NCBI RefSeq assembly: GCF_028207065.1
Contig: NZ_JAQLFP010000042.1
Location: 1 to 12,614 of the forward strand
Origin: Collinsella aerofaciens
Lineage (GTDB): Bacteria; Actinomycetota; Coriobacteriia; Coriobacteriales; Coriobacteriaceae
Direction: 5' to 3'
DNA length: 12,614 nucleotides
Positions 5,585 to 12,614 of this stretch are shown here, in pieces; positions within the stretch are counted from its first letter, which is position 1; each line of letters opens with the position of its first letter. The notes under the pieces are model-generated. The model saw nothing but the letters and a program-made list of their open reading frames with translations. It had not been told where the DNA came from and did no database searches. The translations under genes and the position numbers were made by a program.

Positions 5585-7492
5585 ATGGAGTTCAAGCAGA
5601 TGGAGATGGATGACAACAAACGTAGACGGAATATGATTCTCTACGTGCTCATCGCCTTCGTCGTCTACCTCGTGCTCTCGACCGTTCTGTTCCCCAACAT
5701 CGGTCACACGCAGCAGATTACGAAGACCGATTACTCGACGTTTGTCAAAGCGCTCGATAAGAAGAGCGTCGACAAGGTCGAGTACAACACGGACGATTAC
5801 TCGATTTATTACACCAAGAAGGGCGAGGACGAGAACATCGCCTACAAGACGACCGGTGTGCCGAATGACGCGGGCTTTACCGATCGCGTGCTTGAGTCTG
5901 GCGCTTCGCTGGAGTCGGTCGTTCCCGATAAAAACTCGGGTTTGATGACCTACTACCTGCTCACACTCATTCTTCCCATGGCGATTTTCTTCCTCATCGG
6001 TTGGTGGCTCAACCGCCGCATGAAGAAGGCTATGGGCGATGACGGCCCGTCGATGAACTTTGGCGGCGGCGGTTTTGGCGGCGGCGGACTGGGTAAGTCC
6101 GGCGCGCGCGTGATCGCCTCCAAGGACGTGGGCGTGACCTTTAAGGACGTCGCCGGTCAGGAAGAGGCCAAGGAGTCTCTCAAGGAGGTCGTCGACTTTC
6201 TGGAGAAGCCGCAGCGCTACGAGGAGATCGGCGCCAAGCTGCCGCGTGGTGCTCTCCTTGTTGGCCCTCCGGGTACCGGTAAGACCCTGCTTGCCAAGGC
6301 TGTTGCCGGCGAGGCCGGTGTTCCGTTCTTTAGCATTTCGGGCTCTGAGTTCGTTGAGATGTTTGTCGGTCGCGGCGCTGCTAAGGTTCGTGACCTGTTT
6401 AAGCAGGCCAAGGAAAAGGCACCGTGTATCGTCTTTATCGATGAGATCGATACCATCGGTAAGAAGCGCGATGGCGGCGGCTTTAGCGGCAACGACGAGC
6501 GCGAGCAGACGCTCAATCAGTTGCTGACCGAGATGGATGGCTTCGATAACCATAAGGGTATCGTTGTCCTTGCCGCAACCAACCGCCCCGACAGTCTCGA
6601 TCCCGCTCTACTGCGCCCCGGTCGTTTTGACCGCCGCATCCCCGTCGAGCTGCCCGATCTGACCGGCCGCAAGAACATCCTCGAGCTGCATGCCAAGAGC
6701 GTGAAGACCGAGCCGCCGATCGACCTGACCGCGATTGCCCGCGCCACGCCCGGTGCCTCGGGCGCCGACCTGGCCAATATCATCAACGAGGGTGCCCTGC
6801 GCGCCGTTCGCGAGGGTCGCAAGCGTGCAACCCAGGACGACTTCGAGGAGTCGGTGGAGGTCGTCATTGCCGGCCAACAGCGTAAGTCCACGGTGCTGTC
6901 CGACCACGAGAAGCAGGTCGTTTCTTATCACGAGATCGGCCATGCCATCGTTGCCGCTCGCCAGAAGGGCTCTGCGCCGGTCACGAAGATCACCATCGTG
7001 CCGCGCACGAGCGGTGCTCTTGGTTATACCATGCAGGTCGAGGAGGACGAGCGCTTCCTGACGACGCGCCAGGAGGTCTTGGACAAGCTCGCTGTCTATT
7101 GCGGTGGCCGCGCAGCCGAGGAGCTCATCTTTGGCGAGATGACGACCGGCGCCGCCAACGACATCGAGCAGGCCACCAAGCTCGCCCGTAATATGGTGAC
7201 GCGCTTTGGTATGTCCGACGAGTTTGGCATGATGGCGCTCGGTACCGTGCAGAACGCGTATCTCAATCAGGACACGTCGCTCACCTGCGCCCCCGGTACG
7301 GCCGAGCGCGTGGACGCGATTGTCGCCAAGCTGATCGAGGATGCGCACGACCGCGCTTTGCAGATTCTGAAGGAGAACAAGTTTAAGCTCCACGAGCTGG
7401 CTCGTTATCTGTATAAGAAGGAGACCATCACGGGCGAGGAGTTCATGAACCTCCTCACGCGCGAGAATCCGCTGATGCCCAAGCAGCAGTAA
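5585..7492 (+). CDS. ftsH: ATP-dependent zinc metalloprotease FtsH
   Basis: FtsH is a membrane-anchored AAA+ protease that forms hexamers and degrades misfolded membrane proteins and regulators. Numbered from 5585 (635 residues): TM1 about 17-37, extracytoplasmic domain about 40-118, TM2 about 120-142, Gly-rich linker (159-170), Walker A GPPGTGKT (227-234), Walker B IVFIDEID (282-289), second region of homology [20 protein letters not shown] (331-350), and the M41 protease zinc site HEIGH (449-453) with D526 as likely third ligand. The pore loop reads [10 protein letters not shown], with Arg where Val is usual. Start choice is uncertain: the ATG at 5600 has GGAG 9 nt upstream, whereas 5585 has no SD. 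The difference is five residues. The short cytoplasmic C terminus is normal for actinobacterial or clostridial forms. It is monocistronic, ending in a strong terminator. Confidence 0.97.
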   Translation: MEFKQMEMDDNKRRRNMILYVLIAFVVYLVLSTVLFPNIGHTQQITKTDYSTFVKALDKKSVDKVEYNTDDYSIYYTKKGEDENIAYKTTGVPNDAGFTDRVLESGASLESVVPDKNSGLMTYYLLTLILPMAIFFLIGWWLNRRMKKAMGDDGPSMNFGGGGFGGGGLGKSGARVIASKDVGVTFKDVAGQEEAKESLKEVVDFLEKPQRYEEIGAKLPRGALLVGPPGTGKTLLAKAVAGEAGVPFFSISGSEFVEMFVGRGAAKVRDLFKQAKEKAPCIVFIDEIDTIGKKRDGGGFSGNDEREQTLNQLLTEMDGFDNHKGIVVLAATNRPDSLDPALLRPGRFDRRIPVELPDLTGRKNILELHAKSVKTEPPIDLTAIARATPGASGADLANIINEGALRAVREGRKRATQDDFEESVEVVIAGQQRKSTVLSDHEKQVVSYHEIGHAIVAARQKGSAPVTKITIVPRTSGALGYTMQVEEDERFLTTRQEVLDKLAVYCGGRAAEELIFGEMTTGAANDIEQATKLARNMVTRFGMSDEFGMMALGTVQNAYLNQDTSLTCAPGTAERVDAIVAKLIEDAHDRALQILKENKFKLHELARYLYKKETITGEEFMNLLTRENPLMPKQQ

Positions 7493-7519
7493 AGCCGCGG
7501 CCGAGCCAGTAAACGCCGA

Positions 7520-7560
7520 CGCCCCATTTGAGCAGCTTTCTCAAATGGGGCGTTTTGCTT
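7520..7560 (+). terminator. Intrinsic terminator of ftsH
   Basis: CGCCCCATTTGAG (7520-7532) pairs perfectly with CTCAAATGGGGCG (7540-7552) over 13 bp with a 7-nt loop, followed by TTTTGCTT. This is a textbook Rho-independent terminator 27 nt after the ftsH stop. The next gene begins only 13 nt after it, so that gene's promoter is not obvious. Confidence 0.92.
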
Positions 7561-7573
7561 GAGAGGGATGGAA

Positions 7574-8029
7574 ATGAAGATCGTGGTGAGCGCCTGCTTG
7601 ATGGGCGAGAGCTGCAAGTATAACGGGCTCGACAACTACCATCGCGAGTTGGTCGAGGCCTGCGAGCGTACAGGGACCGAGGTCCTCTTGGTGTGCCCTG
7701 AGGTCTTTGGGGGCCTGCCCACGCCGCGCAAGCCGTCCGAGATTGTGAACGGAGAGGTTCGTACCTGCGAGGGCATATCGGTCGATCGCGAATTTCGCCT
7801 GGGTGCCCAACGAGCGCTCGATATGTGCGAGCAGGCGGGCGGGCCGGAAGAGATCGCCGCGTGCATCCTGCAGGACCGTAGTCCCTCGTGCGGCGCGGGT
7901 CGCATCTACGACGGAACATTCAGCGGCACCCTTACGGCGGGCAACGGCGTCTTCGTTGATTTACTGCTCCGCCACGGTTATCGCGTGATCCCGGCTAGCG
8001 AGTTCGACCCCAGCATGCTGGAGCAATAA
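7574..8029 (+). CDS. DUF523 family protein
   Basis: The 151-residue protein shows the conserved pattern of DUF523 (YbbK-like): N-terminal VVSACLMGESCKYNG (C8, C14), CPE (41-43), and SPSCG (103-107) with C106. The conserved cysteines suggest binding of a metal, an iron-sulfur cluster or a thiol-dependent chemistry, but the family has no firmly assigned biochemical role that I can cite. The ATG at 7574 is chosen because GAGGG (7563-7567) is 6 nt upstream. Upstream in-frame codons at 7568 (ATG) and 7559 (TTG, inside the ftsH terminator tail) are less likely. It is soluble, with no signal peptide. It ends in a bidirectional terminator facing the dehydrogenase gene. Confidence 0.88.
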   Translation: MKIVVSACLMGESCKYNGLDNYHRELVEACERTGTEVLLVCPEVFGGLPTPRKPSEIVNGEVRTCEGISVDREFRLGAQRALDMCEQAGGPEEIAACILQDRSPSCGAGRIYDGTFSGTLTAGNGVFVDLLLRHGYRVIPASEFDPSMLEQ

Positions 8030-8068
8030 AAAACCACCACAAAGGTGCTGCTCCCTTGTGGTGGTTTT
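8030..8068. terminator. Bidirectional terminator between DUF523 and the dehydrogenase gene
   Basis: AAAACCACCACAA (8030-8042) pairs with TTGTGGTGGTTTT (8056-8068) over 13 bp around a 13-nt loop. The A-rich left flank (after the DUF523 stop) becomes a U-tract for minus-strand transcripts, and TTTT serves plus-strand transcripts. It lies between two convergent genes and can end both. Confidence 0.88.
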
Positions 8069-8077
8069 GGCCTGGGT

Positions 8078-9160
8078 CTAGAGCGTGTGGCCGTAGGCGT
8101 TGGCGGCCTTGATGGCGGCGGCGAATTTTTCGTCGGTGAAGGGCTCCGGGTTGCCTTGCTTCCACTCGTTGGTGGCGTGTGCGTGCTCGCACAGGGCAGG
8201 GATATCGGTCTCGGAAAGCCCGACCTGCTCAAGCGTCACGGGCAGGCCCATCTGCTTGTTAAAGGCAGCATAGCGCTCAAGGTTCTCGGTGTCGCCCGTG
8301 TAGGCGAACAACACGAGCACGCCCAGGCTCACGACCTCGCCGTGCAGGTAGGAGCCCTCACGCGGAATGCTGCAGGTAGCGTTGTAGAACGCGTGCGCCA
8401 CGCTCGAGTTGTAGTAGTAATCGTTCTGGTTGGTCAGGTTGGAGACGTAGCCCGTGTTGACCACGATGTCGAGCGCGATCTGCTTGACGGCTTCGGTCGA
8501 CTGGTCCTGGCGCACGTCCTCAAGACCCTGGACGCCAAAGGTAAACAGCGGCTCGGAGCAGGTGTGTGCGAGCGCCAGGCCAAGACCGGCGGTGTGCTCC
8601 AGGTTGCCGGCGCTCGTGGCGTACTCGACCTCGGGCTGCTTAGACAGGGCATCACCCACGCCGGCCCAGAAGTACTCCGCCGGTGCCTCGGCGATGATCT
8701 TGGGGTTGATGAAGATGTGCGCGGGGCGATTGGGGTACGAATAGCCCTCGAGCGAGCCGTCGTCGTTGTACACAACGGCAATGGCGGTCGCGGCGGAGCA
8801 GTTGGAACAGATCGTCGGTACCGTAAAGACGATCTTCTTGAGCTCGATGGCCGCTGTCTTTACGGTGTCGAGCGCCTTGCCGCCGCCGCATGCGATGAGC
8901 ACTTCGGCCTCTTGGCAGGCGGGGGAGTTCACAACCTTGGCGATATTGGCACGCGTGCTGTTGGAGCCGTAGACGCGCGTCTCCAAAATCTCGACGTCGG
9001 TGCCCTCCAGTGCCGCTTCGATACCGGGAAGTGCCGCGGCCAGTGCTCGTTTGCCACCGATGATTGCGACCTTGGTCGCCCCGTACTCGGCCAGCGCGCC
9101 GGGCAGCTCGGCAAAGCAGTCCTCGCCGACGGTATAGTCGCTCATTCCAATCGTGCGCAT
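8078..9160 (-). CDS. Iron-containing alcohol dehydrogenase, glycerol dehydrogenase-like
   Basis: The 360-residue protein belongs to the Fe-ADH/GldA superfamily, NAD(P)-dependent oxidoreductases with one divalent metal. Visible landmarks are the nucleotide-binding loop CGGGKALDTVK (91-101), VPTICSNCSAATA (114-126), and the probable metal ligands D170 (AGVGDALSK), H256 (VAHAFYN) and H273 (YLHGEVVSLG), spaced as in GldA. In true glycerol dehydrogenases the segment after PTI usually reads AS-T-D-A-P, with an Asp that contacts glycerol. Here it is CSNCSA, so the substrate may differ and the name gldA is not justified. The start at 9160 has AAGG 5 nt upstream. The gene stands alone on the minus strand, diverging from the ileS leader. 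Confidence 0.88.
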   Translation of the reverse strand: MRTIGMSDYTVGEDCFAELPGALAEYGATKVAIIGGKRALAAALPGIEAALEGTDVEILETRVYGSNSTRANIAKVVNSPACQEAEVLIACGGGKALDTVKTAAIELKKIVFTVPTICSNCSAATAIAVVYNDDGSLEGYSYPNRPAHIFINPKIIAEAPAEYFWAGVGDALSKQPEVEYATSAGNLEHTAGLGLALAHTCSEPLFTFGVQGLEDVRQDQSTEAVKQIALDIVVNTGYVSNLTNQNDYYYNSSVAHAFYNATCSIPREGSYLHGEVVSLGVLVLFAYTGDTENLERYAAFNKQMGLPVTLEQVGLSETDIPALCEHAHATNEWKQGNPEPFTDEKFAAAIKAANAYGHTL

Positions 9161-9177
9161 AGGAGCCTTCTTTCGCT

Positions 9178-9208
9178 AGATAAAGTGCTTTCAGGTATTT
9201 TGCTCCAA
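9178..9208 (-). promoter_or_regulatory. Possible promoter of the dehydrogenase gene
   Basis: On the minus strand TTGGAG (9208-9203) and TTATCT (9183-9178) are separated by 19 bp, a weak but plausible -35/-10 pair just before the SD. Confidence 0.3.
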
Positions 9209-9281
9209 GTGAGTGCTTGCGGCAGCGAGAAATTTCTAAAGTATGAAACCAGTGTTGAGGGTTTTTCGCCGGCGCGGAACG

Positions 9282-9290
9282 TGCTAGCAT
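9282..9290 (+). promoter_or_regulatory. Predicted extended -10 of the ileS leader (TGCTAGCAT)
   Basis: A TG dinucleotide one base before TAGCAT makes an extended -10, which can work with a poor -35 (TTTTTC at 9262-9267, 17 bp spacing). Transcription would begin near 9297, just before stem I of the T-box. Confidence 0.5.
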
Positions 9291-9543
9291 ACTCCGCATA
9301 AGCGTTGATGGGGACGAGTAGTCGGCCATCCGCATGCTACAGAGAGCGGGGAGTGCTGAGAGCCCGCGCATGCGACCGATGAAAATCACCCCGGAGCTGC
9401 GGTCCCAACGGACGTGCCGCGCAGGCACGTCTTAGTAGACATCGCCGAGATGGTCGTCGATACAGGCCAGCCGAGTAACGGATGCGAGCGCGCGAATACG
9501 CGGGCGAGGGCATCTAAGCTGGGTGGTTAAGCGAAGAGCTTTT

Positions 9544-9563
9544 ACGGGCAGTTTGCCCGTTTT
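9544..9563 (+). terminator. Hairpin with short T-run inside the T-box antiterminator loop
   Basis: ACGGGCA (9544-9550) pairs with TGCCCGT (9554-9560) around GTT, followed by a run of T to 9563. In the antiterminated form it would sit as a side hairpin between the two arms of helix A2. It may bring the arms together or act as an additional weak terminator. Confidence 0.45.
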
Positions 9564-9566
9564 GTG

Positions 9567-9603
9567 GCGCTTCGTCCCAGCTTGTAGGGACGGGCGCTTT
9601 TTT
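9567..9603 (+). terminator. T-box attenuator terminator of ileS
   Basis: GCGC (9567-9570) with GCGC (9594-9597) and CGTCCC (9573-9578) with GGGACG (9587-9592) form a stem with a small U·G/bulge step, loop AGCTTGTA, then six T (9598-9603). Bases 9570-9578 are also needed for the antiterminator, so the two folds exclude each other. Confidence 0.88.
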
Positions 9604-9646
9604 GGTGCCCAGAGGGCGTGCGCGCCCACGACATGAAAGGGGTACC

Positions 9647-12448
9647 GTGGCAAACGAGTACAAGCAGACGATGAATCTGCCCAAGACCGGTTTTCCCATG
9701 CGTGCCGGTCTTTCCAAGTCCGAGCCTAAGCGACTCAAGGACTGGCAGGACAACAAGGTCTACGAGCAGGTTCTGAAGAAGAACGAGGGTCACAAGAAGT
9801 TCGTGCTGCACGACGGCCCTCCGTACGCCAACGGCCCGATCCACATCGGCCACGCCATGAATAAGATCTCCAAGGACATGATCAACCGCTACTGGATGAT
9901 GCAGGGCTATGAGGTTCCCTACGTCCCCGGTTGGGACTGCCATGGCCAGCCGATCGAGCACAAGGTCGAGGAGAAGCTCGGCACCGAGAAGTTCAACCAG
10001 ACCTCCACGGCTAAGATCCGCGAGCTCTGCAACAAGTTCGCTGTCGAGAACATCGAGCTGCAGAAGGCCGGTTTCCGTCGCCTGGGCGTGCTCGGCGACT
10101 GGGACAACCCGTATCTGACGCTCTATCACCAGCATGACGCCGCCGACATCGAGGTCTTCAAGGCCATGTTCGACAAGGGCATGATCTATCGCGGTCACAA
10201 GCCCGTCCACTGGTGCAAGCACTGCCACACCGCCCTCGCCGAGGCCGAGATCGAGTACTCCGACGAGACGAGCCCTTCCATCTTCGTGCGCTTCGAGATG
10301 ACCTCCAAGCCCGCCGGCCTTGAGAACTTCGATGGCCCGGTCGACTTTATCATCTGGACGACCACGCCGTGGACCATCCCCTCTGACCAGGCCGTTTCCC
10401 TCAAGCCCGGCGCCGCCTACGTCGCCGTTGAGCACGACGGCCGTGCCGAGGTTATGCTCGAGGACCTGGCTCCTAAGTGCTGTGAGGAGTTTGGCTGGGA
10501 GTACACCCCGGTTATGGTCGACGGCAAGCCCTATGTGGTTCCCGCCGAGACCTTCCACCACATCCACTACAAGCAGCCGATTTTTGACGGTGTCGAGGGC
10601 GTGGCGCTGCTGGCCGATTACGTCGGTGTCGATGACGGTACCGGTATCGTCCACAACTCGCCCGGCCACGGCGTCGACGACTATTTTGCCTGCCTCAAGG
10701 AGGGCATCACCGACGTCTGCATGCCGGTCGATGACGACGGCAAGTTCTACACCGGTGAGGAGTTTGGCACCGGTGGCCCCTTCAGCGGTATGGATACCGA
10801 TGAGGCCAACCCGCACATCATCGAGTTCCTGCGCGAGCGCGGCACCCTGGTCCTCGAGAAGAAGATCACGCACAGCTATCCGCACTGCTGGCGCTGTAAG
10901 CACCCTGTGCTTTTCCGTGCTACCGACCAGTGGTTTGTCTCGATGGACAAGACCGGTTTGCGCGAGCAGGCCGGCAAGGAGGTCCGTGAGAACGTCAAGT
11001 GGTATCCGGCTCACGCCGCCAACCGCATTGGCGCCATGGTCGAGCAGCGTCCTGACTGGTGCATCAGCCGTCAGCGCAACTGGGGTGTGCCTATCCCCAG
11101 CTACACCTGCGCCGACTGCGGCGAGAAGGTTATGAACGACGCCACGCTCGACGCCGTCATCAAGCTCTTCCACGAGAAGGGCTCCGACGCCTGGTTCACC
11201 GACGCTCCCGAGAGCTACCTGGGCGAGGCCTGCGTCTGCCCCAAGTGCGGCGGCCATCACCTCAAGGCCGATAAGGACATCCTCGACGTGTGGTGGGATT
11301 CCGGTGTCTCCTGGAAGGCCGTCTGCGAGTATCGCCCCGAGCTGGAGTATCCGGCGGACGTGTATCTCGAGGGCTCCGACCAGCACCGCGGTTGGTTCCA
11401 GAGCTCGCTGCTCACCTCGGTGGGTGCCAACGGCCACGCTCCGTACAAGGCTGTCGTCTCGCAGGGCTTCACGCTCGACGGCCAGGGCCGCAAGATGTCC
11501 AAGTCGCTCGGCAACGTCATCGACCCCAACAAGGTCTGCGACGAGATGGGCGCCGATATTATCCGCCTGTGGGTTGCTTCCGTTGACACCAGCTCCGACG
11601 TGTCCATCGACCACGAGATTCTTGCCCGTACGTCCGATGCCTACCGTCGTTTCCGCAACACGCTGCGCTTCCTGCTCTCCGAGCTCGAGGGTCAGTTTGA
11701 GCCCGAGACCGACGGCGTCGCCTTTGCCGACCTGCTGCCGCTTGACAAGCTCATGGTTGCCCGTCTGACCCAGGTCCAGGCCGAGGTCGACGACGCTTAC
11801 TCTTGCTACGAGTTCCCGCGCGCCTACCGTGCGCTTTACGACTTCGTGGTTACCGAGCTTTCAAACGTGTACCTCGACGCCCTGAAGGATCGTCTGTACT
11901 GCGACAAGCCCGGTTCGCTCGAGCGCCGCAGTGCCCAGACCGTGCTGGCCGAGCTCTTCTCGATGCTCATGCGCGATCTGCAGCCGATTCTGTCCTACAC
12001 CGTCGACGAGGCCATGGCCTATGCGCCCGCCGGCTGCGTCGACCACCAGAAGTACGCCGCGCTGCTCGATTGGTACAAGTCGCCCATCACGGTTGACGAG
12101 GCCAATGAGTTTGAGGGTGTGCTCGAGGCTTCACTCGAGCTTCGTAGCGCCGTGACCAAGGCCCTTGAGGATGCCCGCTCCGTCGGCACCTTCACCAAGA
12201 GCCAGCAGGTCCGTGTCAAGGCGGTCGTTCCCGCCGAGATGTATGCGCTGCTGACCGGCGATAAGGCCGTTGACCTGGCCGAGTTCTACATCGTCTCCGA
12301 TGTTGAGCTGACCCAGGGCGAGGAGCTCTCCGTTGCCATCGAGGCAGCCGAGGGCGAGTGCTGCGATCGTTGCTGGAACTACCGCACCACCGTCGGCGAG
12401 TACAACGGCCACGCACATATTTGCAAGAGGTGTGCGGACGCACTCTAG
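9647..12448 (+). CDS. ileS: Isoleucyl-tRNA synthetase
   Basis: IleRS charges tRNA-Ile with isoleucine and edits mischarged valine. The 933-residue class I synthetase shows HIGH (66-69, in GPIHIGHA), the CP1 editing-domain signatures TTTPWT (238-243) and GTGIVHNSPGHGVDDY (331-346), KMSKS (616-620), and a C-terminal zinc site C906, C909, C926 and C929 (CDRCW and HICKRC). Length and order fit the bacterial IleS1 type. In the second editing motif Ser replaces the more common Ala before PGHG. The start is GTG at 9647 with GAAAGGGG (9635-9642) 4 nt upstream. The open frame from 9602 runs back into the attenuator. Expression is controlled by the T-box leader. Codon choice is strongly biased to C-ending codons, as in a highly expressed gene. 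Confidence 0.98.
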   Translation: MANEYKQTMNLPKTGFPMRAGLSKSEPKRLKDWQDNKVYEQVLKKNEGHKKFVLHDGPPYANGPIHIGHAMNKISKDMINRYWMMQGYEVPYVPGWDCHGQPIEHKVEEKLGTEKFNQTSTAKIRELCNKFAVENIELQKAGFRRLGVLGDWDNPYLTLYHQHDAADIEVFKAMFDKGMIYRGHKPVHWCKHCHTALAEAEIEYSDETSPSIFVRFEMTSKPAGLENFDGPVDFIIWTTTPWTIPSDQAVSLKPGAAYVAVEHDGRAEVMLEDLAPKCCEEFGWEYTPVMVDGKPYVVPAETFHHIHYKQPIFDGVEGVALLADYVGVDDGTGIVHNSPGHGVDDYFACLKEGITDVCMPVDDDGKFYTGEEFGTGGPFSGMDTDEANPHIIEFLRERGTLVLEKKITHSYPHCWRCKHPVLFRATDQWFVSMDKTGLREQAGKEVRENVKWYPAHAANRIGAMVEQRPDWCISRQRNWGVPIPSYTCADCGEKVMNDATLDAVIKLFHEKGSDAWFTDAPESYLGEACVCPKCGGHHLKADKDILDVWWDSGVSWKAVCEYRPELEYPADVYLEGSDQHRGWFQSSLLTSVGANGHAPYKAVVSQGFTLDGQGRKMSKSLGNVIDPNKVCDEMGADIIRLWVASVDTSSDVSIDHEILARTSDAYRRFRNTLRFLLSELEGQFEPETDGVAFADLLPLDKLMVARLTQVQAEVDDAYSCYEFPRAYRALYDFVVTELSNVYLDALKDRLYCDKPGSLERRSAQTVLAELFSMLMRDLQPILSYTVDEAMAYAPAGCVDHQKYAALLDWYKSPITVDEANEFEGVLEASLELRSAVTKALEDARSVGTFTKSQQVRVKAVVPAEMYALLTGDKAVDLAEFYIVSDVELTQGEELSVAIEAAEGECCDRCWNYRTTVGEYNGHAHICKRCADAL

Positions 12449-12475
12449 TTACGCGGTTTTACCAAACCGCGTAAC
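12448..12475 (+). terminator. Perfect hairpin immediately after ileS
   Basis: TTACGCGGTTT (12449-12459) pairs with AAACCGCGTAA (12464-12474), a TACC loop, plus one more pair with the last base of the stop codon. No T-tract follows, so it may protect the mRNA 3' end or work with the next structure rather than terminate alone. Confidence 0.55.
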
Positions 12476-12488
12476 CGGTTGACGCTGC

Positions 12489-12587
12489 AAACCCGCCAGA
12501 GCGGCAATCTGCCTTTCAACTTCGGCGGCATGACCAAAAGGTCAATGCCGCCTCGTTTCAAGGCACCTTGCTCGCTCTGGCGGGTTT
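12489..12587. repeat. Long rod-like inverted repeat downstream of ileS
   Basis: AAACCCGCCAGAGCG (12489-12503) is the exact inverse of 12573-12587 (15 bp). The interior folds further: GCAA/TTGC (12504-12507 with 12568-12571), TGCCTT/AAGGCA (12510-12515 with 12560-12565), AAC/GTT, GGCGGCAT/ATGCCGCC (12524-12531 with 12545-12552), GACC/GGTC, and an AAAA loop at 12536-12539. TTTT at 12585-12588 closes it, so on the plus strand it could act as a terminator. No coding frame is evident from 12449 to the window end. Confidence 0.65.
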
Positions 12588-12614
12588 TCGCTCATATGAC
12601 CCAATCCGCTGTCA

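Larger units (their letters stand above)
9303..9603 (+). promoter_or_regulatory. T-box riboswitch (tRNA-Ile responsive) upstream of ileS
   Basis: T-box leaders sense uncharged tRNA and allow transcription of the synthetase gene. Stem I: base GGGAC (9311-9315) with GTCCC (9402-9406), the GAGTAGTC element, the AG bulge region ACAGAGA flanked by CGCATGC (9331-9337)/GCATGCG (9368-9374), and the GCGGG/CCCGC apical stem with a GAGTGCTGAGAG loop. The likely specifier is ATC (Ile) at 9385-9387. Further helices include GACGTGCC/GGCACGTC (9411-9431) and GATGC/GCATC (9481-9514). Antiterminator: AAGCTGGG (9516-9523) pairs with CCCAGCTT (9576-9583), bulge TGGTTAA (9524-9530), then GCGAAG (9531-9536) with CTTCGT (9570-9575). 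The bulge TGGT is complementary to ACCA of tRNA-Ile with discriminator A. It competes with the terminator at 9567-9603. This is a full stem-I, transcription-attenuating type. Confidence 0.92.

Noticed and set aside
5237..6553. Minus-strand open frame of 438 codons spanning the cobO/ftsH junction
   Set aside because: It is the shadow of ftsH on the opposite strand. It overlaps cobO in the wrong frame and does not rescue its N terminus.
8045..9301. Plus-strand open frame of 418 codons opposite the dehydrogenase
   Set aside because: It is the antisense shadow of a clear Fe-ADH gene and begins inside the terminator region.
9542..11614. Minus-strand open frame of 690 codons opposite ileS
   Set aside because: Its Val/Leu/Gly/Asp/His-rich text is the usual antisense of C-ending codon usage; no motif or SD is seen, and it runs through the T-box terminator.

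Overview
The window looks like ordinary chromosomal DNA of a high-GC Gram-positive bacterium, most likely a gut Coriobacteriia such as Collinsella. This is inferred from GC-rich coding sequence, several GTG starts with good Shine-Dalgarno (SD) sites, and a class-I T-box in front of ileS. No search was run, so the genus is a guess. There are no rRNA or tRNA genes, CRISPR arrays, insertion sequences or phage genes. Most genes are housekeeping or accessory metabolism.

Left part (1-2400): the last 28 codons of a probable membrane-protein gene converge on, and share a CTAG stop overlap with, a minus-strand gene. That gene fuses a DUF134 helix-turn-helix domain to a NifX/NifB-type domain with a His/Cys-rich tail. 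Its promoter sits between two near-identical palindromes about five helical turns apart, and a strong internal ribosome-binding site lies exactly before the NifX part. Facing away from it is a compact thyA-folA pair (thymidylate synthase and dihydrofolate reductase), which work as one cycle: ThyA makes dTMP and oxidises methylene-THF to DHF, and DHFR recycles DHF.

Middle (2400-8030): a SpoU/TrmH-family RNA methyltransferase, a MATE efflux pump, a 69-bp inverted-repeat element, a corrinoid adenosyltransferase gene (cobO/btuR type) that carries an in-frame TAA at codon 5, the membrane protease ftsH transcribed divergently from it and ending in a clear terminator, and a DUF523 protein.

Right part (8030-12614): a minus-strand iron-containing alcohol dehydrogenase (glycerol dehydrogenase-like) converges on DUF523 across a bidirectional terminator. 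A full T-box riboswitch with a mutually exclusive antiterminator and terminator then controls ileS. The window ends after ileS with a short perfect hairpin followed by a long, about 99-nt, rod-like inverted repeat.

The observations most worth checking are the twin-palindrome control region and internal start of the DUF134-NifX gene, the apparent nonsense mutation in cobO, and the two structured intergenic elements (4916-4984 and 12489-12587). I see no convincing large undescribed multi-gene system.
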